Shown here piece after piece: positions 12,301 through 21,022 of a stretch of DNA of 64,000 bases. Source of the DNA: Panulirus ornatus (lineage: Eukaryota > Arthropoda > Malacostraca > Decapoda > Palinuridae); contig NC_092269.1 in NCBI RefSeq assembly GCF_036320965.1, positions 33,165,343 to 33,229,342 on the forward strand, read 5' to 3'. The first letter of the stretch is position 1. Every line of letters begins with the position of its first letter. The notes under the pieces are model-generated. The model made no database searches. It had not been told where the DNA came from and was given only the letters and a program-made list of their open reading frames with translations. A program made the position numbers and the translations under genes.

Positions 12301-15300
12301 TTTTAAGATTAGTGACTTGTAATGATCTCAAATAAAAGATACACTCTTGACTTTTTCAGAATGGGGAGTAGAACCAGGACGGCAGAAAAAAAGAGGGAGC
12401 ACACTTGATGAAATTACCAACCGTGTTTTTGAAGACTTACTGAAAGGGAAATCTGAGCAAAATTTTGATGAGCTTGGTATCCTAGACTTCGATGCTAGAT
12501 CATCCAGAGTAAGTGGCTTAATGTGCATAATCACATTTGTTTATGAAATGCTGGATTTGTTTTAACAGCATCATACAGGTTGTAACACATGCATTATTAC
12601 AGATCAGATTGGTGAGCTTTGACACATGTGAGAATTCATTACCATTTGATACCTTATAAGGCTTTGGGAAGAGGGCAAAAAAGAATATTTCTTCATCTAT
12701 ATTATATAGATAGAAGTGATAATGTGTAGAGTAACAGAATATTTTTTTCTTTTCCAGACTGATAACAGTAGTGACAGGTCATCCAGTATTTTGGGTGGCT
12801 TTAGCCGCAGGAATTCCCTTGCTCCAGACAAGGTATTATTAGTGTCTTTGATTATTTATTAATGAATCATTTTCATCTATCTTTGATAGATATGTTTTAT
12901 ATATTTATCTTTTTATTTTTTATCTCATTTAATTTGCCATAATTAATGAGATTACAACTGTTTTATTAGAAGGTTATCTTTCATTTTTTAGTGAATCATA
13001 AGATATTGCTATGAATATTTTTGTCCTCGAAATTTGTTTGAGAAAAATGTATGTTTATATAAAGGATCTCATTTGTGTGAGTGGGTAACTTTAAGACTCT
13101 TATTTATAGGAAACGGGTAATAAGCCACGAAAACCAAGCAATAGGTCTAGTGTGCATGAAAACCTTAGTGTTCGGGGGATGTTGCCTCACCCTGACCATG
13201 CCTTGGTCACTAAACGTCGTGGTAATAACCCTGCCAACGTGAAACAGGAAAATGATGGTAAGTTAAGTTTGTATGAGCTGATTAGTAGATAAATTTACTT
13301 GTACTTATCATTGGCATTTTTTATTTTTCACCATGAATGTAGACAGAGGATGTATCAGCTCAGAGCATATCATAGTACAGTAATGCTTATCCCTCATAAA
13401 ACGTTTTCTGTGGGGGGTCTTTCTTGCCATTCTTTACTGTCATAGTGAATTAATATTAGTTTTGCATTGTTAACTTTTCATCTATAAAGAGAACTCTCCA
13501 TTATGCCTTTTCATATACTGCTTGAAAGTATCTTAGTAAGTATAAATGTATTTCTTTGATTGTTCGTGATTTCACTCATTATATATTACCTTAACAGTTG
13601 TAAGTACCAGCTTTTTCTGTGTATTTTAGATCAGCTTTCATGATGATAAATAAATACATATTGCTCTCATGTTATGAAATGCTTTTCTTCATTGCAGAGT
13701 TGTATGAAGGTTTGAAAAGAGCTCAAAGAAGCCGTCTTGATGATCAGCGAGGAACGGAAATAAACTTTGAGCTTCCAGATTTTCTTAAATGTGACCAGCC
13801 TCAGGTATGCATTGAGTTTGTTCATGTGTATGAGGTGCCTGTCAGTAGGGAGCATTAGAGCATGTACACACCTTATGTGAAATTTGTACATACTGGGATA
13901 AATGTAGAACAACAGTAGTTTTTTAACTCTAGAACTCTATTTTAGTATCTTCCCTGCTAAAACTGTTTAATTTCATTACTTCGTTTGTCACATTCTCTGT
14001 ATATATTATCTTTACTGATGTTGTAGGTATAAGATAACTGTTTGTTTGCCTTATCTGCTTTTGTCAGGGGAGAAGTACTATCTGTAGTATTCATTGCATA
14101 CTAAAGGAAACTTTACTGTTGTTTATACTAAGACAGTGTGACTGAATTTTAAACACTACTGCAGCTTTGAACAAAATTATCTTCAACACGTGTTACAAAG
14201 ATCAGATACTTCATCTTTCTTACTGTCATTCCAGATCAGATGCAGTACAGTGTAACTTTACAAGAATTTGTTCTTTTAAGGTACTTCTGTAGAGTGCTGT
14301 GCTGTATGTTGTAATTTTCAGTAGTGGATAACCACTGTAGTGTGATATATTTAAGTTTGTTTGTTGTGTATTAAAAATGGTATGGAATGTTCATTAAGTT
14401 ATATTCTTGTATTTGCTGTCTCATATATATTTACATGTGACAGATAGCATAATGCATGTTCGTCCATAATACTAGACATTAGAAGGTGTATGTAAATGTA
14501 CTGAGAATGTGTAGTTTTTCTTATAGTATATCTGTCCTCTTACAGTGTGTTTATATATAGATAAAAGTCTCATCTAACTGTTCAGATTCTTCTTATTCAA
14601 GCACTGCAGTTAGGAAAACTGCATTACATATATATAACTACAGATGCTTACTGAGCACATTCTTCTAATGCCACATACACTTTCTTGTTTCCAAATTTCC
14701 TTTCCCAAAAGGTCTCTTGCCTTTACTTTAGGTTATATAAGTCTTCTTATACTTTTATGACTAAACTCATAGAGCTTCATGGTGCAGACAGAAGATTGAT
14801 GCTTCAGATGTGTGTCAGTGAAGTGAACATGCAAAAGTCTTCAGAAAATATTTCAAACATTGCTCTTGCATCTCAGAATGCTACCTGTAGAGGTGAAGTG
14901 TAGTGCTTAGAAGTACTTTTGCATGTTCCTTCTTTCGCAGTTATGAAGCATAGCCTTATACATATACAGTTACATAACAAAAATTAATTCACACTGCTCT
15001 CCAGAATAGTTTCTATTTTGTTTACCAGCACATGCTTTCACGTGAATATCCAGATCTCTTGCTTGTTCTTTACTTGTATTGCATGTTGTATGTTATGTCT
15101 TTTCAGGTTACTAACACAAATCTCTAACACTTTGGGGTGCCTTGGGATTTTCTGTCAGGCATTTCTTGAGCAAGGTGGGTACTGAGGTGATTTTTTTGTT
15201 ATTAATTGTGTAAGGCTGTTGAATATCTTGAATTAAAGCCTGTGTTATTCTGTGAGTTTCTTTGCATGTAAGTGTATGTGCACACAAGAAGGCACATCCC

Positions 15301-17358
15301 TTTGTTTTCTACAGATTCCTTCTTAATGTTTCTAAGGTAAAGAATTCACCAAGCCAGTCTGTAATCTTATGGAAGATTGAGTATGAGTAATATGGTGTTA
15401 AACAGCTCTTCAAGACTTTCCACTTCTCTTACCTGTTCCTTTTTCAGTACCCAATATTATATCCTTAAAAGTGTTATATGTAGTGTTCTTCATAAAACAC
15501 AGTAAATGAAATTTTTGTAGATAACTACAAATAACTGCTACATTTCCTCAAATTTTTCTGTCTTTTCTCACCTAGGTGTCCCTGCAGTATAACATGCCAT
15601 ATTGATTTTTGCCTTCTCCTGTATACTCTTATGCCAACCTTAGGCATATATTGATTTTATAACATTTTCCATTCATTCAAACTATTGCAGTATTTCATCT
15701 TTTACTCTGTCAACCAAAAACCTCAAGATAATGTATTTCCATTAACCTCAGGGCTTGTTTTGTCTTCCCCATTTTTCCATGGCCCCTTCATTATAGTTCC
15801 TTGACACAGTTATAGTTTTTTATGCATATTTCTTATGTATCTTTTTTATCTCAGCTCCCACATGTTGCAATATGAGAAGGTAAACTCTGTTTCTATTTAT
15901 GCCCCTTCTTTCCGCCTTTCTTATTCGTTTTTTCATCATTCCATGCACATCACCTATTGCATATGCACATTAACCTCCTTAAACTTCTGCATCTCATTTA
16001 TTGTCTCACAGTCTTGAGACAAAGAAAAGGCCTCATTCATGTACCTCCATTCTCTAGCTGTCATGTTTAATGCACCAAAACCACCACCTTTCTGTAGTTT
16101 CTCATGGCTGATTTGTATGCCTTGGTTCAGTCCATTGACAGCGTGTCATCTCCCAGTATGCCACATTGCTTCAGTTCACTCTGTCCCATGCACGCCTTTT
16201 TCCCTCCTGCATGTCCAGGCCCTGAACTTTGAAAATCTTTTTAATGCCATCCCTTCATTTCCAGTTCAGTTTCCTCCTTGTCTTTGTCCCCTCCATCTAT
16301 GGCACACATATCTTTTCTGTCAACTTGTCACTCATTATCCATATGTCCAAACAAGCACTATATAAATAGAAATGATAATGATAATAGTAGTCATTGATTT
16401 GTTGCATTAACTGCATTCAAAGGTTAAAGATATCCAGAGAAAGTGCGTACTATCATATTGAATATTATGTTCACTTTTGGTAACTATACTTGAAAAAAGA
16501 CTAAGACAAAATGAAGAAAATATGGTGATAAGCTGTCTTTCAGAAAGTTTTTGGAAAGCCATGATCTCAAACATCAACACCTTGGAGAAGACAACTTATC
16601 ACTGTACATGCTATGTTTGAACAGGCATCCCATGACTAGCTGAAAGACCCACTTCTTGAATGAAGTAAATAAGAATTACTCCAGTGTCAGTTAATTTGTA
16701 TCCCAACTCAATTTATGTTAAATTTTTGTTGGTAAAAGTAAGTAATTTACATATGGAATCATTAAGAAAACAGTGAAAGAGGGGAGAGAGGTGTATTTGT
16801 TCATATTTATCTCTGTGCACATGATGCTCTTAGTTCAGATTTACTGATTAGCTGAAGAACTGTTATTATTTAGAAAGCGGGTTATTTCCATCTTATACAA
16901 GTTCATCCATTTTCCTTATCTACACATTTCACCTTTTATCTCTCACTGTGTTTATGTTATGTTGCTAATAGATATCCTTAGTGATAAAACTGTCATTTAT
17001 TTGTATGGAAGGTAATTGACTCTGTCCAGTGCTCTTATGCTGCAGTAAGTTTTGTTTTCCCCACCAAGTAAAGTAATTGATTCATGCTGTTATCTGTGTG
17101 TTGATGTTGGAGAATATTTTTTTACAGAGTGAAGTACCTCATTAATCTTTAAAATTTCTCAGTTCAGAAATTTTCCAAATAATGAATCATACAATCATAT
17201 ACACTATCACACAATTTATTAGATTTTTCTGTCACAGCTTATCAAGCAGTAATGTGTGATGGTACAGTTGATGGGTTTCGTTGATGATTATAACTGTAAA
17301 TATTTATAAGTGTTAAAGGATAACAAGTGGGAATTCCTGCCCTTATTCCAGTCTGCAC

Positions 17359-17389
<31 letters not shown>

Positions 17390-19547
17390 ATACATGTTTG
17401 CCCTTTCCCACATGAGCGAAGTAGTGCCAGGAACAGACAAAGAAATGGCCTCATTTTTTTCAAATCCTGTCTCTAGTTATCATATGTAATGCACCAAAAG
17501 CAGAGCCCCTATCCAGAATCAGGCCCCACAGATCCCTCTGTGGTTTCCCTTGGTCACTTCATATACCCTGGTTCAACCCATTGACAGCATATCATCCCAG
17601 TAAACTTAGCTTCAATGTGCTCTTTTCCTTGCATGCCTTTTCACCATTATGCATGGTTATGCTCCAGCCTTCAAAGCATCTTTCACTTCATCCTTCCACT
17701 TCCTTCTTGGTTTCCTCCTTTTCAGCATACCCTCTTCAGCTCTTTCATACATACTTCTTTTACTACCAGACATTTGTTTTACTCTTATTACCACTTCTTT
17801 CTCTCACTCTGTCATTTCTAATTCCATGAACCCTACTCACATAACATTGCATCCCAAGACATTTTATTCCCATCACATTCTTCCTGTCCTTTACACTTTT
17901 GCCGAAGGCCCATGTCTCTCATCCCACTGTTGGGACTGCTGTACTTTCAGACATAATTATCTTTACTTTTGAAGACAGTGAACTTTCTTTCTACATATTC
18001 TTCATTGCCCCTAAGACATTTGACTCATCACCTGTGGCTTCATTTGCTGCCATATTCTCCCCCAGATATCCAAAACATTCCATTTCTTCCAAGTTCTGTC
18101 CATTCAAGCTGACACTCCAAGTAACTGCTTTCTTCTCATTGCTGAATTCAATAACCTTACTTTTATTCACATTTATTCTCAACTATCTATCTATCTATGT
18201 CTCTGACACCTGTTCCAACTGGAACTTCCCCAAGGTGGGTGGCCATGGCAATAGTCTCCATAACTAGTAAACTCTAGTTTCTCCTTTCACACGCTCTCAT
18301 ACTCAGACACCAGCCTCGAGATCTTCCACCAATGCCATATTGTCAGCAAACAACTGACTCGCCTCCTAGTGCTCCTACCCCAACAGACTGCACACATCTT
18401 CCAATCCAAGACCCCTGCATTCACCTCACTCACCACTCCATCCATAAACTGGTCGAACAGCCATGTTGACATAAAACACCCCTACTATAGACACACTTTT
18501 ACTTTGAGTCACTCACCCTTGTCTCTTCCTACCCATGCACATCTGACTGCAAAATTATTTTCCATAAAATGTGCATGCCAGTATGCACTTGATCCACCCT
18601 TGTGAATGAGAACAGTGTTAGTAGTATTAAGTGGATTGGTGAATTTGTTCCAAATGCACCTTATTCACAACCTGTTGCACTTCATGACATTGATGTTAAG
18701 ATGTTAAAGTAATCATTTTAATATACATGTTGAAGTGAAATGTCAGAAAAACAGTATGCCTCTTCATTTTAGGCTAGTGTTTGGGTATTGATCTCTGATG
18801 TTATTTTTGTGAAATTAAATATAGAATATAAGTATATTTATAATCCTCTCGCATTTAGTTTGTTTATTTTTCATTTCATAATTCTAAACTTAGGCAAAGA
18901 AATTATGTATCATGCCATCAAAATCATTATCATACTTCTTATTTATTAGTTTATCTTGATTTTTGCAGGATAAAGAAAACCAACATGCCCACTTGGCTGA
19001 TCAGTTGTTGGCCCACTTGGAATGTTCCTTCTCTGATGGTGTGGTGATCCCTACTCACCAGGAAGCTGAGGACTATTTCAGTATGGCCCATCCTGAAGTC
19101 TGGGGAGGAATACCCTCAAGCACAGGTTCTCACTCTGCCAATGCCACTCTCTTGGCACCTGACTTAGATCTTGATGATTTTGAGGATACTCTTCGAGGTG
19201 ACGAATCTCTCTGTCAGGTGCCCTTACCTGACACATCTTCTACATCCCTACATGTGGACCCTCCAGACTTTTCACCTCCACCTCCAATATCAATGGAAAA
19301 CTCCTCAGTATCAGCTGTGTCAAGAATGGCCCTGACAGCACTCCCACTTTCCCCACCACCTCTGCCCCCAAAACCCAAACTTGGGGGTATCAGGGGTCCC
19401 CCGCCACGCCCACCATCTCGCCAGTTGCATCTCTTAAACCCACCTACTTTTACCTCTACCAGTGATGATGATGCATTGCACTCATCTGACCCACCCATTC
19501 ATATCACCAGACAAAACCATGACAAATTCAACATTAGTTTTGTTTAG
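108..19547 (+). CDS. loco: RGS12/RGS14/loco-type regulator of G-protein signalling, 3' part (11 exons, partial)
   Basis: Joined exons 108-329, 2305-2478, 4998-5231, 6793-6990, 7135-7332, 7921-8011, 12360-12508, 12758-12832, 13110-13257, 13698-13804 and 18969-19547 total 2175 nt, in frame, 724 residues plus stop. Domain order: RGS box (residues 1-105, N-terminal part missing), basic Ser-rich linker (133-210), two Ras-binding domains (about 229-298 and 300-366), conserved linker (373-422), GoLoco (about 498-528, D512-Q513-R514), proline-rich tail. This order is diagnostic of the RGS12/RGS14/Loco family. In that family the RGS box accelerates GTP hydrolysis by Gi/o-class G-alpha, GoLoco binds GDP-bound G-alpha-i, and the RBDs bind Ras-like GTPases. 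Introns are GT-AG. The symbol follows the Drosophila orthologue; orthology is inferred from architecture. Confidence 0.93.
785..1560 (+). mobile_element. decayed LINE fragment (RT C-terminal part) in a loco intron
   Basis: Broken-frame translation matches the intact LINE at 20901-24258: DKLRKMLSEFGRM parallels its EKLQKLVTEFGKV, then FRYLRVDM parallels FRYLGVDL. Around 1290-1420 the ME-RMSGERLTERMYV region parallels MERMSEERLTKRIYV. Stops and frameshifts make it non-functional. At its 3' end a segment with AAACCACAGA resembles the 3' untranslated part of the relic at 17391. Confidence 0.8.
2305..2478 (+). CDS. loco: loco exon b: RGS box, C-terminal part
   Basis: 58 codons, phase 0; preceded by a strong pyrimidine tract and AG at 2303-2304, donor GT at 2479. 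It encodes the last RGS helices (IFNLMKFDSYSRFLKS), where the L, D, S and R of the NLM-x-x-DSY-x-R pattern match G-alpha-binding positions of the family. An acidic stretch follows (DDTLDPDLRIAQED). Confidence 0.92.
4217..4378 (-). mobile_element. LINE 3'-end relic, minus strand
   Basis: Read on the minus strand this shows the LINE 3' tail motif (CTGTTCC...TTGCCTCACTGACAC) and upstream sequence parallel to the relic at 17400-17560 (ATTCTCTAGTTATCATGTGTAATG on the plus strand is shared almost exactly). Only the 3' untranslated end remains, as expected of 5'-truncated LINE insertions. Confidence 0.7.
4998..5231 (+). CDS. loco: loco exon c: basic, serine-rich linker
   Basis: 78 codons, phase 0; acceptor CCCACAG at 4991-4997, donor GTGAGT at 5232. 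It encodes a highly charged, low-complexity linker with RRRKSLLPW and SKSKDRGE followed by a Ser-rich stretch (SDSSSIRSDISGSRTSLNSS). The LLPW block is a conserved feature of the segment between RGS and RBD in this family. The RRRKS motif is a plausible basophilic-kinase site (inference). Confidence 0.9.
5770..5888 (+). mobile_element. SINE-like LINE-end chimera, copy A (5'-truncated)
   Basis: Contains the 5'-derived block (AAGAAGGAACAGAG...CCTCAAAGGCCCAG) joined to the 3'-tail block (TCTGTTCTTAACTCTACCTCGCTAACGCGGG), ending in an A-rich tail (GAAAGAAAAA). Both blocks match opposite ends of the LINE at 20901-24258. In loco intron 3. Confidence 0.75.
5903..6133 (-). mobile_element. SINE-like LINE-end chimera, copy B, near full length
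   Basis: Minus-strand copy: T-run at 5903-5910 is the A tail; the 3'-tail block is at 5917-5962, the 5'-derived block continues to about 6133 (ATCCTCATGGAT, the decayed 5' terminal palindrome). It closely matches the copy at 36890-37132. It forms a long inverted repeat with copy A. Confidence 0.8.
6158..6316 (+). mobile_element. SINE-like LINE-end chimera, copy C (5'-truncated)
   Basis: Plus orientation; starts in the C/G-rich segment (GGGCTGGGAATCCTCC) of the 5'-derived block, runs through CCTCTAAGGCTCAC and the 3'-tail block (CGCCACCTTGCTAACACGGG), and ends in an 8-nt A run. Confidence 0.75.
6317..6435 (+). mobile_element. isolated LINE 3' end
   Basis: TATG/TATA-rich stretch followed by GGGCCATTCTTTGTCTGTTTCC and TACCTTGCTGACGTGGGAAACAGC, matching the last ~100 nt of the LINE (24105-24204). 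It abuts copy C, so four related insertions lie head to tail in 670 bp. Confidence 0.7.
6793..6990 (+). CDS. loco: loco exon d: first Ras-binding domain
   Basis: 66 codons, phase 0; acceptor TTTCAG ending at 6792, donor GTATTG at 6991. CRVILPDLSNSVVAVRNDES opens a Raf-like ubiquitin-fold RBD, with strand 1, strand 2 and the helix (QVLLTRLLERRG). The intron to the next exon is only 144 nt and falls inside RBD1. Confidence 0.93.
7135..7332 (+). CDS. loco: loco exon e: end of RBD1 and start of RBD2
   Basis: 66 codons, phase 0, the same length as the preceding exon; AG at 7133-7134, donor GTAATT at 7333. It completes RBD1 and starts RBD2 at about FRLDLPNRKTVCVKAKP. The helix follows (QDVLKPILLKYG). 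Confidence 0.93.
7921..8011 (+). CDS. loco: loco exon f: end of RBD2
   Basis: 91 nt, entered in phase 0 and leaving one base; acceptor TTTTTCAG ending at 7920, donor GTGAGA at 8012. It encodes the last RBD2 strands (HINELDGDRLVVQ). The leftover G joins AA of the next exon to form a Glu codon. Confidence 0.9.
8056..8790 (+). mobile_element. decayed LINE fragment with internal 178-bp tandem duplication
   Basis: VVDEFKYLGVMLNKDGYGKAEVDRR parallels the LINE's LEEVKCFRYLGVDLSADG-MEAEVDHR. Downstream, sequence resembles the VVPTMLYG...LKWFGHMERM region. The segment 8056-8233 is repeated at 8234-8411 (period 178, both starting AAGATTGTACCCTTTGAGAT). Frames are broken. It starts 45 nt after a loco splice donor. 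Confidence 0.75.
8909..9239. repeat. diverged tandem duplication, ~165 bp unit
   Basis: Two units (8909-9073, 9074-9239) begin CACCTGA and end with GATGGTGCACAGATCAGCAT-like sequence, sharing AAGGAAA and TATCATAGACAT in order. A possible third partial unit follows to about 9300. No coding potential seen. Confidence 0.55.
10390..10660 (-). mobile_element. decayed LINE fragment, minus strand
   Basis: The plus strand parallels the reverse complement of the LINE around 23580-23730 (CACATAGTCCTCAGAT versus CACATTGTCCTCAAACAT, then AATACATCCACCTTCAT versus AGCACATCCATCCTCCT). This covers the LINE's C-terminal coding region and is non-functional. Confidence 0.6.
12360..12508 (+). CDS. loco: loco exon g: conserved RBD-GoLoco linker
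   Basis: 149 nt; acceptor CTTTTTCAG ending at 12359, donor GTAAGT at 12509. It encodes the amphipathic stretch STLDEITNRVFEDLLKGKSE and then FDELGILDFDARSSR. Preceded by the longest intron but one (4348 nt), which carries LINE relics. Confidence 0.88.
12758..12832 (+). CDS. loco: loco exon h: short Ser-rich exon
   Basis: 25 codons, phase 0; acceptor TTTTCCAG ending at 12757, donor GTATTA at 12833. Being short and phase 0 at both ends it could be skipped without a frameshift. It contains SRRNSLAP, a basophilic-kinase-like motif (inference). Confidence 0.82.
13110..13257 (+). CDS. loco: loco exon i: basic linker before GoLoco
   Basis: 148 nt, entered in phase 0 and leaving one base; acceptor TTTATAG ending at 13109, donor GTAAGT at 13258. 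It encodes a basic stretch (NKPRKPSNRSSVHENLSVRG). No fold is recognised. The final G plus AG of the next exon gives Glu. Confidence 0.86.
13698..13804 (+). CDS. loco: loco exon j: GoLoco motif
   Basis: 107 nt; acceptor CATTGCAG ending at 13697, donor GTATGC at 13805. ELYEGLKRAQRSRLDDQR fits the GoLoco consensus, including the Asp-Gln-Arg triad whose Arg reaches into the nucleotide pocket of G-alpha-i-GDP. It is followed by ELPDFLK, as in RGS12/RGS14. Confidence 0.93.
16010..16375 (-). mobile_element. LINE 3'-part relic, minus strand
   Basis: The plus-strand translation CHIASVHSVPCTPFSLLHVQA parallels the antisense translation of the LINE C-terminal region (YHIAPIHSIPCPPFTLLHVQA), an alignment only possible if this is LINE sequence in reverse. 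It lies in loco intron 10. Confidence 0.75.
17360..17389. repeat. poly-C/poly-G tract, 30 nt
   Basis: Uninterrupted run of 30 C. It sits just beyond the 3' end of a minus-strand LINE relic, where the intact LINE has a G run (24130-24138). Confidence 0.95.
17391..18610 (-). pseudogene. 5'-truncated LINE copy, minus strand (reverse transcriptase pseudogene)
   Basis: Minus-strand frames 18472-18287 (TWLFDQFMDGVVSEVNAGVL) and 18182-17991 (RINVNKSKVIEFSNEKKAV, GQNLEEMECFGYLG) align with the RT of the intact LINE (WLFNLFMDGVVREVNARVL; RVNVNKSKVIRYS; EKLEEVKCFRYLG). Similarity extends to about 18605 (GGTAGGAAGAGA). The FADD catalytic region is frame-broken. The 3' end carries the family tail around 17395-17440. 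Confidence 0.85.
18969..19547 (+). CDS. loco: loco exon k: proline-rich C-terminal exon with stop
   Basis: 192 codons plus TAG; acceptor TTTTTGCAG ending at 18968. Residues 533-724: an N-terminal segment (DQLLAHLECSFSDGVVIPTH), an acidic patch (DLDLDDFEDTLRGDE), then proline-rich runs with SH3-ligand character (PPPLPPKPKL at 661-670, GPPPRPP at 675-681). The chain ends NISFV; S at -2 and V at 0 fit a class I PDZ ligand. An opposite-strand frame here is a shadow. Confidence 0.92.
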   Translation, partial: DKENQHAHLADQLLAHLECSFSDGVVIPTHQEAEDYFSMAHPEVWGGIPSSTGSHSANATLLAPDLDLDDFEDTLRGDESLCQVPLPDTSSTSLHVDPPDFSPPPPISMENSSVSAVSRMALTALPLSPPPLPPKPKLGGIRGPPPRPPSRQLHLLNPPTFTSTSDDDALHSSDPPIHITRQNHDKFNISFV

Positions 19548-19871
19548 TGAAAAGATTGGTGGTTAATGTTTTATATGTACATTAATTATATATTCAGTCT
19601 GTCTTTCACATACTCACATACAAACAAGCATTCTCACACACTTATTTACACACACAAACAATCACATAAGACATATAAACTCAAAACACACAGACCCAAA
19701 AAAATTTAAACACAAAAAAGTCATATACCAGATAAAAACTCAGAACACACAGGGTAGAACACTTGGGGGTCATTATTGACAGTATGATTCGATAGTTTGT
19801 AATTGTAATATAAATTTTAATTATTTCCACAATGACGATCATGTAAAAGCCATTTATATTTGTACATTTTA

Positions 19872-19877
19872 AATAAA
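19872..19877 (+). terminator. proximal poly(A) signal of the loco gene
   Basis: AATAAA about 325 nt after the stop codon, within AT-rich sequence. Confidence 0.5.
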
Positions 19878-20404
19878 AGCTGCATCAAATCAAATAATTT
19901 GGCATGGCATGACAGGATACTTTACAGTATCAGCTTACAAGTTATACTTGAACGCAGATAATTGACAGACTAGGTTGAATCTGTGGAAGACGAGAAGAGG
20001 AGTTTTACAAACCTTGGAAGTGTTTTCATACAGTACAAAACAAATTATTGTTGAAAAGAAGTGTGCCATTCCAGGTAGTTTATATATATTTATATATATT
20101 CATATACATATTTATATATATGTTGTAAAATTTGTAGTAAATATCTTTTACTTAGACATCCTAGCAAACCTGCTAGAAGCGTTGTGATACAAGCAGTATT
20201 TCGATGTGTATAGATTTACACAAATTGTAGATATTTTATATATTATGCTTTTCCTGTATATATTGGATACTGTGAGCATGTTTTTCATGTCATCTTCTAA
20301 ATGCTGTATCTCATTATGTACATAATCCCATGTTCCTATATCTGTGAATTTATATACTAGATATTCTGATTTTTTTCTATGCACAACAATGGCAATAATA
20401 TGAA

Positions 20405-20410
20405 AATAAA
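20405..20410 (+). terminator. distal poly(A) signal of the loco gene
   Basis: AATAAA followed 30-80 nt later by T/GT-rich sequence containing a direct 22-nt repeat (20443-20487), a good candidate downstream element. A further AATAAA occurs at 20691-20696. Confidence 0.55.
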
Positions 20411-20430
20411 AAGTTTTGATGTAATAGTTT

Positions 20431-20803
20431 TTATCCTTCATTTTTTGTGTTTAATATTTTTGTATTTTGTGTTTAATATTTTTGTATTTTCGCCGCAGTG
20501 TATCGAGACAGACTTCCCCAGAACTTTTTAAAGGGGAAGTAAATGTTTATAGTTGTGTTACTGGAGTGATAGTTTTCATGCATGGTGTTTTGACAAGAAA
20601 ATAGTGAAGTTGGAGAAAAATGTAGCTTAGACATTGAAGCTTATTGATTCAGTGGTGAAATTGATGAGAACTGCTATTGACGTTTGTGTGAATAAATTGT
20701 ACATTTCCTTTTCCATAGCCAGAGGTTGAACCATTATGTGACGTTCATTTTTTCATTCATTTCAAGCTAAAAGTTTGTTTTCTAAATTGTGTCTTACATT
20801 TTT
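20431..20803. other. spacer between loco and the LINE
   Basis: AT-rich, non-coding. Holds a 22-nt direct repeat (20443-20487) and a third AATAAA at 20691. Nothing else recognised. Confidence 0.6.
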
Positions 20804-20821
20804 CATATGTATATATATGTA

Positions 20822-20889
<68 letters not shown>

Positions 20890-20900
20890 CATATGTATAT
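20804..20900. repeat. compound TA/TG microsatellite
   Basis: TATATG then a long TG run interrupted by CGCGCG, ending TATATACATATGTATAT. It directly adjoins the 5' end of the LINE. Confidence 0.95.
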
Positions 20901-21022
20901 TATCCCTGGGGATAGGGGTGAAAGAATACTTCCCACGTATTCCTCGCGTGTCGTAGAAAGCGACTAGAGGGGACGGGAGCGGGGGGCCGGAAATCCTCCC
21001 CTCCTTGTATTAACTTTCTGAA

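Larger units (their letters stand above)
19548..20430 (+). other. loco 3' untranslated region
   Basis: AT-rich non-coding sequence after the TAG stop, with CA-rich runs around 19620-19740. Two AATAAA hexamers (19872-19877 and 20405-20410) suggest alternative 3' ends. The end point is inferred from the distal signal. Confidence 0.7.

Noticed and set aside
13619..13858. ATG at 13619 as a start of a short protein
   Set aside because: The frame simply includes the GoLoco exon; the part before 13698 is intron with a clear acceptor.
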